NCBI GenBank assembly: GCA_900555635.1 | Contig: USLU01000066.1 | Location: 1-28,110 of the forward strand | Source: an uncultured Bacteroides sp. | GTDB taxonomy: Bacteria; Bacteroidota; Bacteroidia; Bacteroidales; Bacteroidaceae | Direction of reading: 5' to 3' | Length of the DNA: 28,110 nucleotides | Shown here: in pieces, positions 16,339 through 25,466 of the stretch | Position numbering within the stretch: position 1 is the first letter of the stretch | Layout of the letters: each line of letters starts with the position of its first letter | Translations under genes and position numbers: made by a program | The notes under the pieces: model-generated | Seen by the model: the letters and a program-made list of their open reading frames with translations, nothing else | Told to the model about the DNA's origin: nothing | Database searches by the model: none

Positions 16339-18417
16339 TTAATCTATTTTTCCAAACTTATCTATAATCCGATTATAAGCTTCGGCAGCAGCTCCGTTTC
16401 CCCAATCATAGATTGTAAATTCTCCCATACCTTCACCTTCGGGGGTCGTGCGACCGCCATGTCCATAATTCTCCATCGTAAAACCATAATCTGCCATGCC
16501 GAAGAATGGGTATACTTTCTCCCATTGCAACTTAGTTTGTGGATTTTCCGGACAATACATCATTACAAAAGATGCTTTCAAAGCAGCATATCCCCGTTCT
16601 ACGTACTCAGGCTTATTCAGTAGTCTTCCATATTGAATAATCAATTCAGCAAACAGGCTTTGACGTGAATCATTCCATTCACCATCAGCATTCAATACAC
16701 CGAACCCACCCAATACATTTACATACATGTAGGGAGGTTGCCACGATGCTTGGGTCATAAGCAATTCGTCCAGCGTACGTTTTCCATAGTCGAGGTATTC
16801 TTTCTTCTGTGTCAGACGATAGGCTTCTAACAAAGCTTCCGCAGTCCAAAACATAGAGAAATTATTCTGCTTGTACATATTGTTTCTCAATACTTTCTTA
16901 CCTAGCAGATCATTTGCCCCGAAGCGGGAACATGACCAATAAGTCTCGAAATCCTCCCATCTTCCAGTCGGAATAACCTCACGAATCACTGCATCCATCG
17001 CTTGGAGTGCTGCCTGTTTATATTCTTTCTTTCCCGTCAATTCATACAGTTTGAGTAGGAAAGTAACGGATAGAGATGATTCAGGTGAATCGTTCAACTC
17101 TACCAACGGTTTCAGCGTTTGCATATCAAGCCATCCGGGAAAGAAGCCATTTTCTGCTTGACTAGCAAGCAGTGATTTAGCATAGTTTTCTGCATAAACC
17201 AAAAGTCGGATGTCCTTTTCCAACTCATCATACCACCGGAGCATTAATAAGGCTGTCCAACTCATGTCCAAAAGATGATAAGGCGACTCTTTCGGATCCC
17301 ATGTTTGAGGATTGCGGTTGGAATTACCCCAATAGTAAGTTCCCCAACCTTTGCTTCGGTTGAATTTCCTTCTGCCAATTTCTACTTGATACATTTCAGT
17401 ACCAATTAATCCTGGAAAGAAGCCATCTTTCTGTGGAAAAGCCAAAGCAAGCTCTTTAGTAAGAACCGCCCTTTCAAGAAGTGCTTTATTATTAGTCCTT
17501 CGAGCATATCGATACAGCCCACTTGCCGAGCGCAGGGAACTGAACCAAGCTTGATTCCACACAGAACGAAATTCGCGTTCATTCACTTCTCCCGGGAAAT
17601 TAGGGCTCTGTGTTACGTTTACAATAAATACCGGTGCACCAACTGTTTTTCCATTTAGCTCAAATTGTTGCCAGACATTCTTTTCCCATGAATGAAATGC
17701 CCAGTTATAGGTGTGCTTTACATAAGCTTCAAGATTTCCTTTTACAGGATTACCTTGGTTATATTGTTTTTGTCCCCATCGGTTCCATATAAATTCCAAT
17801 GGCTTTTGAAAAGGATTTTGCAATACTTCTTTGCCATCGAAATGCATCAGATAGAATCCTATTTCGATGTTTCCTTCCGGATAGGTTGTAGTCTTGGCTC
17901 GTTCAAAGAGAACATGATCTGATACATAACTGTCGCACATACCAATCGTAAGTTTATTGTTGAATGCATCCAAATCCATGTACCAACGAACAGGAGTTCC
18001 CTTCTGCATAATATCCAGATCGGGAACAAGAATGAGCGATTGCTCCTTATCTGAAACAATCAATGCAGGCGAGCGAAAAACATGTTGATCGATAATGTTT
18101 TTATCAGTAGGTGTAAGATGTGGAGACCAATGGAATGAAGGTAAGAAAGCGGGCTTAATCGTCGCTTGCCAATCAACTTGCTTGATTGAATCTTTAAGTA
18201 CAAAAGAAAATTTTATGTATAACGTATGTTTATCAATTTCTTTTATAATACTCTTGCCCTTGACATTACCCAAAAGGTCATATTGTATGGCATCAATTGC
18301 CGTACTAAATATAGATGGAAGTGCATTCTTATTAAGCTCTATTTTTTTTTGCGCTAATGCTCCAACGTCCATCACCGTAAGCAAAACAAAAACTATGATA
18401 TAAATATGTTTCTGCAT
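16339..18417 (-). CDS. Putative (alpha/alpha)-barrel glycoside hydrolase of unrecognised family
   Basis: This 692-residue exported protein has a signal peptide ending near DVGALAQKK. I cannot assign it to a named family. Residues about 25-210 look like an all-beta domain. From about 225 to the end the sequence is a series of amphipathic helices with loops rich in Trp, Tyr, Gly and acid residues, as in six-hairpin glycosidases: LLDMSWTALLMLRWYDEL (382-399), GRWEDFETYWSCSRFG (485-500), LNADGEWNDSRQSLFAE (575-591) and a Gly/Glu-rich stretch near 648-673 ending IYDWGNG. A beta-sandwich followed by a helical barrel is the layout of GH116, GH65 or GH78-like enzymes. It sits 23 bases after the GH183 lipoprotein gene and 29 bases before GH116, inside the operon, so it most likely acts on the same glycan. 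A lyase cannot be excluded. Confidence 0.7.
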   Translation of the reverse strand: MQKHIYIIVFVLLTVMDVGALAQKKIELNKNALPSIFSTAIDAIQYDLLGNVKGKSIIKEIDKHTLYIKFSFVLKDSIKQVDWQATIKPAFLPSFHWSPHLTPTDKNIIDQHVFRSPALIVSDKEQSLILVPDLDIMQKGTPVRWYMDLDAFNNKLTIGMCDSYVSDHVLFERAKTTTYPEGNIEIGFYLMHFDGKEVLQNPFQKPLEFIWNRWGQKQYNQGNPVKGNLEAYVKHTYNWAFHSWEKNVWQQFELNGKTVGAPVFIVNVTQSPNFPGEVNEREFRSVWNQAWFSSLRSASGLYRYARRTNNKALLERAVLTKELALAFPQKDGFFPGLIGTEMYQVEIGRRKFNRSKGWGTYYWGNSNRNPQTWDPKESPYHLLDMSWTALLMLRWYDELEKDIRLLVYAENYAKSLLASQAENGFFPGWLDMQTLKPLVELNDSPESSLSVTFLLKLYELTGKKEYKQAALQAMDAVIREVIPTGRWEDFETYWSCSRFGANDLLGKKVLRNNMYKQNNFSMFWTAEALLEAYRLTQKKEYLDYGKRTLDELLMTQASWQPPYMYVNVLGGFGVLNADGEWNDSRQSLFAELIIQYGRLLNKPEYVERGYAALKASFVMMYCPENPQTKLQWEKVYPFFGMADYGFTMENYGHGGRTTPEGEGMGEFTIYDWGNGAAAEAYNRIIDKFGKID

Positions 18418-18440
18418 AATTATTGATTTTAAATTATATA

Positions 18441-19847
18441 TCAGAAGCTTCCCATATCAGCCAACTGCACTTTCATGAGGAAAGTATTATACGGCATCCA
18501 CATAGACATGGTGAAATATAAATTGTCTCCCTCCACTGATAACGGATGAAAGAATGAACCATATAACTGTGGATAATCCCTACCATTAGCCAATTCATAA
18601 GGTTCGCTCCATGGACCGGTAATATCTTCGGCGGTGCGCATAGTTATATTGTACCTATCGGAATTGAAATATGCGATAATCCATTTCTTATGTTTCTCAT
18701 TATATATAAAGGAGAGTTCACCTACTTTATCATTGATAATTACTGTGGCCAGGTTTTCATTTCCTTTTACCCACTTGCCGGAAGTTCCCTCCCAATATTC
18801 ATAATTACCCTGATTCTCCATATCAGATTCAAGAAAACGGGCTAATTTAGCACTACTATCTCTTCCTGTTTCAGTCCCAATCATATATACATATCCATCT
18901 TTCTTGAAGTAACCTACTTGTCCGAAGTTGCTATATGACGAGAAAGATACACTTTCGCATTTCGCCCATGTCATACCGTTATCTGTTGATTTGTACAATC
19001 CGGAATAATTTGTAATCCATCCGGTCCAGTTTCTCATATTGAAATAATGCACATAATCAGTTCCGTTGGCTCGGATAGCTGCTGTAGGGATGGATGTCCA
19101 GTCACCGTTACCAGTGGTTACTTTCCCTCCAAATACAATTTCTCTGGCATCTCCTCTATCATTTGTAGCCATACTTCTAAATGACAAACCGTCTTCCAGA
19201 TTATCATCATCAGAGAAGGCTAAAACATTACTGCGCCAACTACCTCCGTTAGGTCCGGGGTTCACTTGATTAGGAACGAAGTCACGCCCGAAAGTATCAC
19301 CGAAGAACACACCATATTTCCCTGGTTGCATTTCCCAGATAATGCCGAGGTCAGTGCCTCCTACATTCCAATTAACAGCTGTGTTATTGGGATTCGGAAA
19401 GGTTTCTCCCTGCATTGTTGAGCCTGTGACCCGGGCTATTCGAGCAACGTTACGTATGAAGAATCCCCAACGATTGTCAATGTTTAGTGTAAGTTGTTTC
19501 GAGCTGTTTTTGTCTTTATAAACAGCTACTAATAATAACTTAAAATGATCCGGATCTGATTTGGAAATGATATATTCGAATTTATAATTCGCAGTAAGTT
19601 CGCTTCGGGCAATTTGAGTAGAATAGCTATCTCCCCCACTCTTTTTCACTATGAGATAATCTATAGCGTCAAGATTCTTAAAATTCAGGGTAGTTGATAC
19701 AGCTCTTGTATCTTTGTTGGGTATAAGATCTGTCTCTAAAGCTTCAATCTCATCTCCCGGTATAAAAGGTTCACTTTCTTCTGCTTTGGAGCAAGAAAAA
19801 AGTAACAATGTACATGAAATGATTCCTGCAATTATAATGTTATTCAT
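18441..19847 (-). CDS. GH183 (DUF4185) lipoprotein, probable surface endo-D-arabinofuranase
   Basis: The 468-residue protein has a lipoprotein signal with LFSC (Cys19). The following SKAEESE is acid-rich, as in Bacteroides lipoproteins exported to the cell surface. Residues about 50-125 form an extra beta-rich domain absent from the shorter paralogue. The DUF4185 core then begins at RIARVTGSTMQGE and carries GGTDLGIIW (Asp166), VFFGDTFG (Asp184), WRSNVLAFS, IPTAAIRANG, YMIGTETGR and the closing FTMSMWMPYNTFL. DUF4185 members have endo-D-arabinofuranase activity (GH183). A surface endo-enzyme that makes fragments for SusD and SusC fits the usual Sus-type plan. It is the first gene after the intergenic hairpin at 19914-19949. 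Confidence 0.87.
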   Translation of the reverse strand: MNNIIIAGIISCTLLLFSCSKAEESEPFIPGDEIEALETDLIPNKDTRAVSTTLNFKNLDAIDYLIVKKSGGDSYSTQIARSELTANYKFEYIISKSDPDHFKLLLVAVYKDKNSSKQLTLNIDNRWGFFIRNVARIARVTGSTMQGETFPNPNNTAVNWNVGGTDLGIIWEMQPGKYGVFFGDTFGRDFVPNQVNPGPNGGSWRSNVLAFSDDDNLEDGLSFRSMATNDRGDAREIVFGGKVTTGNGDWTSIPTAAIRANGTDYVHYFNMRNWTGWITNYSGLYKSTDNGMTWAKCESVSFSSYSNFGQVGYFKKDGYVYMIGTETGRDSSAKLARFLESDMENQGNYEYWEGTSGKWVKGNENLATVIINDKVGELSFIYNEKHKKWIIAYFNSDRYNITMRTAEDITGPWSEPYELANGRDYPQLYGSFFHPLSVEGDNLYFTMSMWMPYNTFLMKVQLADMGSF

Positions 19848-19913
19848 TTTCCCGGTTTTAATTAATTCCTATTCTATTAGATGTTGCTCGGTTAAGTTTT
19901 AATGATAATTACT

Positions 19914-19949
19914 AGTAAAGAGAGTACGCTTTTACGCACTCTCTTTACT
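19914..19949 (-). promoter_or_regulatory. Intergenic hairpin between the SusCD/lipoprotein block and the hydrolase genes
   Basis: A perfect 12-base inverted repeat, AGTAAAGAGAGT at 19914-19925 and ACTCTCTTTACT at 19938-19949, encloses a 12-base loop. It lies in the 120-base gap after the small lipoprotein gene. Downstream in the minus direction the sequence is TAGTAATTATC, without a U-run, so a simple full terminator is not obvious. It may be a partial terminator or an RNA processing or stability site that raises SusCD mRNA above that of the hydrolases. No TTTG / TAnnTTTG promoter is visible in this gap. Confidence 0.6.
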
Positions 19950-19967
19950 GAATAAAGCAGGAACTAT

Positions 19968-20381
19968 TTATTGGATCTCAATAACTTGACCTTCAGAAAA
20001 GATCTTGCTTGAAATCCCTGCCTGTTTTGCATCATCATTCAAATACCCTACTAGCTTTACTATGAACCTGTACTTTTTACTTGCATCAATGGCAATATTG
20101 TCAGTGGAGGTACCTTCATTAGTAATAGTTATTTTATCGGTATAAATATCATTTTCTACTTTCTGAACGCTAATTTCCAAGGGTCTAACAAACTCAGCAG
20201 GTATATTACCGGGAATTTGCCAAGTCAGCTTAACTGTATTTCCACTTTTTGAATAATCAAGGTTTTCTACTTTGGGTAGAGGATAATGAATTCCTTTGCT
20301 ATCAATAACATCCCTATCATAACAGCTTGCAAACAACAAACTGATGAATGTCACTAAAAAGACTTTTGCTATATTTTTCAT
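19968..20381 (-). CDS. Small lipoprotein (137 aa), possible single-domain surface glycan-binding protein
   Basis: Start chosen at ATG 20381; the longer frame from 20387 would begin with GTG. The signal ends in FASC (Cys20) followed by YDRDVID, acidic enough to suggest surface export. The rest is one beta-sandwich of about 100 residues with a fibronectin-III/Ig-like pattern (KVENLDYSKSGNTVKLTW, KKYRFIVKLVGY). It may belong to a Bacteroides family of about 140 residues that I recall as DUF4945, but I am not sure of that name. The position 18 bases after SusD is where SusE/F-like glycan-binding proteins normally sit, yet those are usually several domains long. A minimal binding protein or accessory lipoprotein of the SusCD complex is the best guess. 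Confidence 0.75.
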   Translation of the reverse strand: MKNIAKVFLVTFISLLFASCYDRDVIDSKGIHYPLPKVENLDYSKSGNTVKLTWQIPGNIPAEFVRPLEISVQKVENDIYTDKITITNEGTSTDNIAIDASKKYRFIVKLVGYLNDDAKQAGISSKIFSEGQVIEIQ

Positions 20382-20405
20382 AATCACAATTTTAATAGTT
20401 AGATA

Positions 20406-22214
20406 TTAATATCCCGGATTCTGGGTGTAATTACCTTTTGCATACACCATCTGATTAGTATGAATAGGGAAGAATTCATCTCGTCCGGCAGTAAAGCGGG
20501 CAATATTCATCCAATCAAATCTCTTTTTCTCTACAGCGAAATATGCATTCATAGTTTTTTCGAGAGTTCCCCACCGTTGTAAGTCAAAGAAACGACGTCC
20601 TTCACAAGCCAATTCAAGACGGTTTTCCCATTCCAAAGCTTTCCAGGCAAAATCCTTTGTCCAAGTACAGTTTACACCGGGCTTGTAAGTTTCGCACTTA
20701 TAGTTCAATACTGGTTTGCCCTCTGCATTTTTCAGAAGACCTACGCTGTTTGCAGCACGTGTACGAATCTTATTAATCAAAGGTAAAGCCTCATCTTGTC
20801 TATCGAGTTGAATAAGCACTTCTGCTTTCCAAAGGATTACTTCATCGTATCGAATCATCTGCTTATTCATTGAATTGAATTGCCATCCGTCATACAGCAA
20901 ACAATTGCAACCCGGATGCGGTAATTCTTTAACTGACTTTAAATAGCCATATTCAGCGCCATTACGAATACCTTTACTTTCAAATAACAAGTCCGGATCA
21001 TACTTCCAGGGTTGACCTGGTACACCAACCGTATGACTGAAGCGAGGGTCGAAAGTATACTTATCAAAGTATGCCTTATTTCCTGCATCTACAAGTGCTA
21101 TATTATCTGATCCATCAGCATTTTTTATATACACTCCATAATCGTCATCATTGTATGTATCAAACAAAGGCAATCCATTAGAACCTGTTTTAAATGCATT
21201 AGCCATTGTATAACTTACTTGGTGGAAACCACAACATTGAAAACCACCCCAATTCCAAGGATGATTCAAACCTTCACTTCTATTAATCTTTCCACCTGTA
21301 GAACTTCCATCATCTATAGAATATTGAATTTCCCAAATCGATTCTTTGGTATTATTATCAAATTCTATCATAAAGTTTTGAGCAAAGTCACCACATAAAT
21401 CCAAAGCATTGCCTTCCTGATCTGTCAACTTATTCAAGTAAGTCAACGCTTCATTCAATTTATCTTTGTTTATATTGATAACCTGATGTCTGTCATCCTG
21501 TTCATACGCCATAAATATTAAGACTCTTGCAACCATAGCCGTAGCTGCATTTTTAGTAAATCTTCCCTTATCCAGTTGTACTTGAGGAAGGAGATCTTCT
21601 GCCTGTTTGAAGTCCTGGAGAATTCTTTCCCACAAATATTGATCGTTCGGATAATTCTTATCTCTATTAGGAATAGCTTCAAATGCTTCTGAAGTTCCAA
21701 CTACCTTATCATCAATGTAAGGCATATACTTAAAGAACTCTTTAAGTCTGAAATGAACAAATCCGCGAAGAAACAACATTTCACCCATTCTGCTATCTTT
21801 ATTCGGATACTCCTCATTGGTCAACAACTGCATCCTCTGAATAGCAGTATTACATCTTTGGATAATTTGGTAAGAAACATACCAAGGAAAATCGATGGGC
21901 CATCCATTCGGAGTGAGATTGACAAAAGTTTCCATATATCCCCAGCCGTCTCCGCCATCCCAAGTACCTCCACCTCCTTTGTAAGAGTCATCGGCACGCA
22001 TGGAACCCGACCACCAAGGTGAGAATGGTGAATCCCAAGAAGGGATATCTGTCATTCTTGCATAAGCTGCTGTTACGAACCCCTCCATGTCACTTGGTTT
22101 GACGAGCAGATTTTCATCCAATACTTGTTTGGGATTAACTTCCAGAAATTCTTCACAACTGGTTAATCCGGTCATAATGGTTAAAACCAATAATAATGAT
22201 ATAAGCTTTTTCAT
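20406..22214 (-). CDS. SusD/RagB-like surface glycan-binding lipoprotein
   Basis: The 602-residue protein has a lipoprotein signal with LTSC (Cys20) followed at once by EEFLEV, typical of surface-exported SusD proteins. The N-terminal region shows the TPR-type helices (RGFVHFRLKEFFKYMPYI near 150), a central ligand-binding insertion rich in Trp, Gly and Asp, and the C-terminal RagB/SusD block ENRLELACEGRRFFDLQRWG. Length fits the family. SusD covers the SusC barrel and delivers oligosaccharides to it. The gene starts 10 bases after the SusC stop, so the pair is certainly co-transcribed. The ligand is inferred from neighbouring enzymes to be D-arabinan fragments. Confidence 0.95.
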   Translation of the reverse strand: MKKLISLLLVLTIMTGLTSCEEFLEVNPKQVLDENLLVKPSDMEGFVTAAYARMTDIPSWDSPFSPWWSGSMRADDSYKGGGGTWDGGDGWGYMETFVNLTPNGWPIDFPWYVSYQIIQRCNTAIQRMQLLTNEEYPNKDSRMGEMLFLRGFVHFRLKEFFKYMPYIDDKVVGTSEAFEAIPNRDKNYPNDQYLWERILQDFKQAEDLLPQVQLDKGRFTKNAATAMVARVLIFMAYEQDDRHQVININKDKLNEALTYLNKLTDQEGNALDLCGDFAQNFMIEFDNNTKESIWEIQYSIDDGSSTGGKINRSEGLNHPWNWGGFQCCGFHQVSYTMANAFKTGSNGLPLFDTYNDDDYGVYIKNADGSDNIALVDAGNKAYFDKYTFDPRFSHTVGVPGQPWKYDPDLLFESKGIRNGAEYGYLKSVKELPHPGCNCLLYDGWQFNSMNKQMIRYDEVILWKAEVLIQLDRQDEALPLINKIRTRAANSVGLLKNAEGKPVLNYKCETYKPGVNCTWTKDFAWKALEWENRLELACEGRRFFDLQRWGTLEKTMNAYFAVEKKRFDWMNIARFTAGRDEFFPIHTNQMVYAKGNYTQNPGY

Positions 22215-22224
22215 AGTCTTCTAA

Positions 22225-25200
22225 TTAAAATGTAACATTAAGTCCAAAAGCCATAGTAAATGGAGTTAAGTACCCATAATCAGGCATTTCGGGGTCAAAA
22301 CTTGTAAACTGATCATCTCCCCAGAATTTTTTAAGAGTAAATACATTTCGTGCAGAAGCATATACTCTAAGATTTTTCATCATCATTTTACTTGCTATTT
22401 TGCTTGGGAAGGTATATCCCAGCTCTATATTTCTCAGTTTCAAATATGAACCATCTTCAATATAATAAGTCGACATTCTTTGTTCATTATTAACAGTAGA
22501 ATTTGATATAGCCGGAATATTTGAATTGGGATTATCAAAAGACCAAGCATCTAGTAGTCTGGTAGAGTGATTCTTCCCAGCTGGAACAGAACCAGATATA
22601 CTCCAAAAATCGCTTTCTTGCTTCCAAATGTTATTTACTTGGTTACCGAATACACCTTGGAAGAATAAGTTCAAATCAAAATTGCAGTATTTAAAATCAA
22701 AAGTGATTCCTCCGAAGAAATCAGGATCTGTATTACCAATGAATGTCTTATCATTCAGTTCATTGATAACTCCATCTCCATCCAAATCTTTGTAACGAAT
22801 ACGACCAACTGCTTTGCCGGGTTGTTCGGCATGATTATCCACCTCTTCCTGCGTTTTGAATATACCATCAGCCACAAGACCGTAGATTACATTAGGCGAT
22901 TTACCCAACACAAAGTCACGTACACCATCTCCAGGATACTTATTTATTACATTTTTAGGAAGGTCAGTTAACTCGGTTTTATAAGTTCCGATATTCGCTG
23001 AGATTGTGTATTGGAATGCTGCACTCGGATTACTTCTGAAACTAACTTCAAACTCAACTCCCCGGTTATTCATACTTGCCCCATTAATCCAAGGTTCACC
23101 ACCTTCTCCCATTACTGCGATATAAGGAGTTTGAACGAGGATATCTTTTGTCTTCTTGTAATAGTACCCCAAAGAACCTGTTAGACGTTGATTCAAAAAT
23201 CCGAAGTCAACAGCGATGTCTGTTTGTGTAGTTGTTTCCCATTTAAGGTCTGGATTACCAATCCAAGTTCTTCTATATCCTGATTCCAATGGTCCTGTTT
23301 CATTACCATGTATAGGATATGACGTTCCAAAATAGTCCGTAGTAAATGGAGTAGTAGTATATCCTCTTGGCAGACCTTGTACACTTCCATTTGCTCCCCA
23401 GCTAGCACGTAATTTAAGATCGGACAAGAAATCAAAGTCTTCCATAAAAGCTTCGTCCTTGATTCTCCAACCAGCTGAGAATGCCGGGAATGTAGCATAA
23501 CGATTATTCGCACCAAACAAAGAAGAACCATCACGACGTACAGTAGCAGATAACATATATTTGCCATTATAAACATAGTTGGCTTTACCGAACAAAGAGA
23601 AATAAGTATATTCATCGGCAGAGCTACCCAATGAATATTTTGTACCAGTAGTTACACCTATATGAGCAAAATCTCTATCTTCCAGATAAATGCCTTCTCT
23701 TCTTGCAGAGAAACCTTCTTGAACAAATCTAGTGGCCTCGGTACCTAACACAACATCCAAATTATGCTTACCAGTGCTTAATGTATAAGATAAAGTATTG
23801 GTCCATACGTAACTCAGTGGATGTGACTGACTATTACCTACATAATTTTCTCCATCACTGTTTCTACCTCCCGTTTCTGACCATATACCATCAATTGTAC
23901 GATTATAGGCATTACCATAGTCAACTCCAAGCTGAGTTCTTGCAGATATTCCTTTCCAAATATTCAAATCCAAGAAAATATTACCGATGATCTTCACATA
24001 ATTGCTCACATTATCCTTATTCATCGTCAACAAACGTACCGGATTACTAAAATCATCAAACCCGGGTGCACCAGCCCAATTTCCATTTTCATCATATACA
24101 GGACCTGCCGGCGGATTAATCATTGCCCAACGTGTTTCATTCTGATCTCTGTATTGCAAATAGGATACCGCCAAATTTTCACCAACTTTCAAGCGATTCT
24201 TTATCAAGTTATATTCTGTATTAGCACGTATTGAATACTGTCTGAAGAATGTATGAATCTGTGTTCCTTGATTATCATAAAAGCCTAAAGAGAATAGACT
24301 TTTGGATTTCTCTGTACCATTCGAAATTGTTAGCTGATGATTAGTAGAAATGGCAGTCTGATATATTTCTTTCATCCAATTAGTATCAGCTCCTCTTACA
24401 GTTTGATCTTTATTCAGGAATTCTGCTGTTTTTATTCCATCCAATACAGCCATTCCGTTATCACCTCTATGCCATGTGTATTCATAAGCTGATGGTAAAG
24501 ATATAGATGTACCATAAACTCTTTCATCATAAGCCTGTGCTTGGAATGCCGCAATTCCGTATTGTTTGGCGTTCATAAGTGTAGGCTTATTTACTACAGT
24601 ATTAATTGAAACACTACCATTGTACTCAACATTTGTTTTTCCTTCTTTTCCTTTTTTAGTTTGAATAAGTATTACACCGCCCGAGGCTCTTGCTCCATAG
24701 ATACTGGCAGAAGCAGCATCTTTCAATACTTGAATGGACTCAATATCTCCGGAGTTTATATCACGAAGATTCAAGTTTTCGGTAGGCATACCATCCAATA
24801 CAATTAAAGGTTTAACTCCACCCGAAAGAGAGGATAATCCACGAATCTGAACAGTTACTCCTTCTGCAGGGTTACCACCATTGGTAGTAATCTGCACACC
24901 CGATAACTTACCTTGTAATGCTTTCATAGGATTAGCCGATGAATTTTTTCTTATATCATCTGCACTTGCCAAAGCTAGTGAACCCGTCAAATCCGCTTTT
25001 CTTTGAGTCATATATCCGGTATACACTACTACTTCAGAAAGCATGGTAGCATCACTCTTCATTACGATATTTACTGTGGACATACCTTTTACAGGACGCT
25101 CCTCTGTTTTCTGACCAATGAAAGAGAATACCAATACTGAATTTTCAGAAGGAACCTTTATTGAATATTTTCCTTCGATATCGGTGGTAGTACCTATAGT

Positions 25201-25425
25201 GGTTCCTTTAACTACAACATTCACTCCGATAAGAGGTTCGTTGGTACCTTCTTCCAAGACAGTACCTTGTACGATTTTCGCTTGCTGCATTTCATTAGGA
25301 GCATTCATCTCTACGGCATTTGCTTCCGGTGCAGCAGTTGCAGGGGATATGCCCTCTGCATGTACTGCTAATGATAGCATTGATATCAATGCTATGCAGC
25401 TACTCCTTTTTCTAAAAATTCTCAT
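22225..25425 (-). CDS. SusC-like TonB-dependent oligosaccharide importer
   Basis: The 1066-residue protein has a signal peptide (cleavage near VHAEG), a short Ala/Glu/Asn-rich linker, a carboxypeptidase-regulatory-like domain at about 50-125 (VQGTVLEEGTNEPLIGVNV), a TonB-box region near 131-143 (EVVVYTGYMTQRK), a plug at about 145-255 with the SusC signature IESIQVLKDAASASIYGARA, and a long barrel ending FGLNVTF with terminal Phe. All features and the length are those of SusC. It lacks an STN domain, so a FecR-type signalling role is unlikely. It forms the import channel with SusD and sits between the two short GH172 genes and the SusD gene. Confidence 0.95.
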   Translation of the reverse strand: MRIFRKRSSCIALISMLSLAVHAEGISPATAAPEANAVEMNAPNEMQQAKIVQGTVLEEGTNEPLIGVNVVVKGTTIGTTTDIEGKYSIKVPSENSVLVFSFIGQKTEERPVKGMSTVNIVMKSDATMLSEVVVYTGYMTQRKADLTGSLALASADDIRKNSSANPMKALQGKLSGVQITTNGGNPAEGVTVQIRGLSSLSGGVKPLIVLDGMPTENLNLRDINSGDIESIQVLKDAASASIYGARASGGVILIQTKKGKEGKTNVEYNGSVSINTVVNKPTLMNAKQYGIAAFQAQAYDERVYGTSISLPSAYEYTWHRGDNGMAVLDGIKTAEFLNKDQTVRGADTNWMKEIYQTAISTNHQLTISNGTEKSKSLFSLGFYDNQGTQIHTFFRQYSIRANTEYNLIKNRLKVGENLAVSYLQYRDQNETRWAMINPPAGPVYDENGNWAGAPGFDDFSNPVRLLTMNKDNVSNYVKIIGNIFLDLNIWKGISARTQLGVDYGNAYNRTIDGIWSETGGRNSDGENYVGNSQSHPLSYVWTNTLSYTLSTGKHNLDVVLGTEATRFVQEGFSARREGIYLEDRDFAHIGVTTGTKYSLGSSADEYTYFSLFGKANYVYNGKYMLSATVRRDGSSLFGANNRYATFPAFSAGWRIKDEAFMEDFDFLSDLKLRASWGANGSVQGLPRGYTTTPFTTDYFGTSYPIHGNETGPLESGYRRTWIGNPDLKWETTTQTDIAVDFGFLNQRLTGSLGYYYKKTKDILVQTPYIAVMGEGGEPWINGASMNNRGVEFEVSFRSNPSAAFQYTISANIGTYKTELTDLPKNVINKYPGDGVRDFVLGKSPNVIYGLVADGIFKTQEEVDNHAEQPGKAVGRIRYKDLDGDGVINELNDKTFIGNTDPDFFGGITFDFKYCNFDLNLFFQGVFGNQVNNIWKQESDFWSISGSVPAGKNHSTRLLDAWSFDNPNSNIPAISNSTVNNEQRMSTYYIEDGSYLKLRNIELGYTFPSKIASKMMMKNLRVYASARNVFTLKKFWGDDQFTSFDPEMPDYGYLTPFTMAFGLNVTF

Positions 25426-25466
25426 AATACTTTGATTTAATTGTTAGTAAAAACTCATAGTAATAC

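Noticed and set aside
20382..20387. GTG start extending the small lipoprotein by two residues
   Set aside because: ATG at 20381 gives a standard lipoprotein signal (MKN... to Cys20) with no need for the extension.
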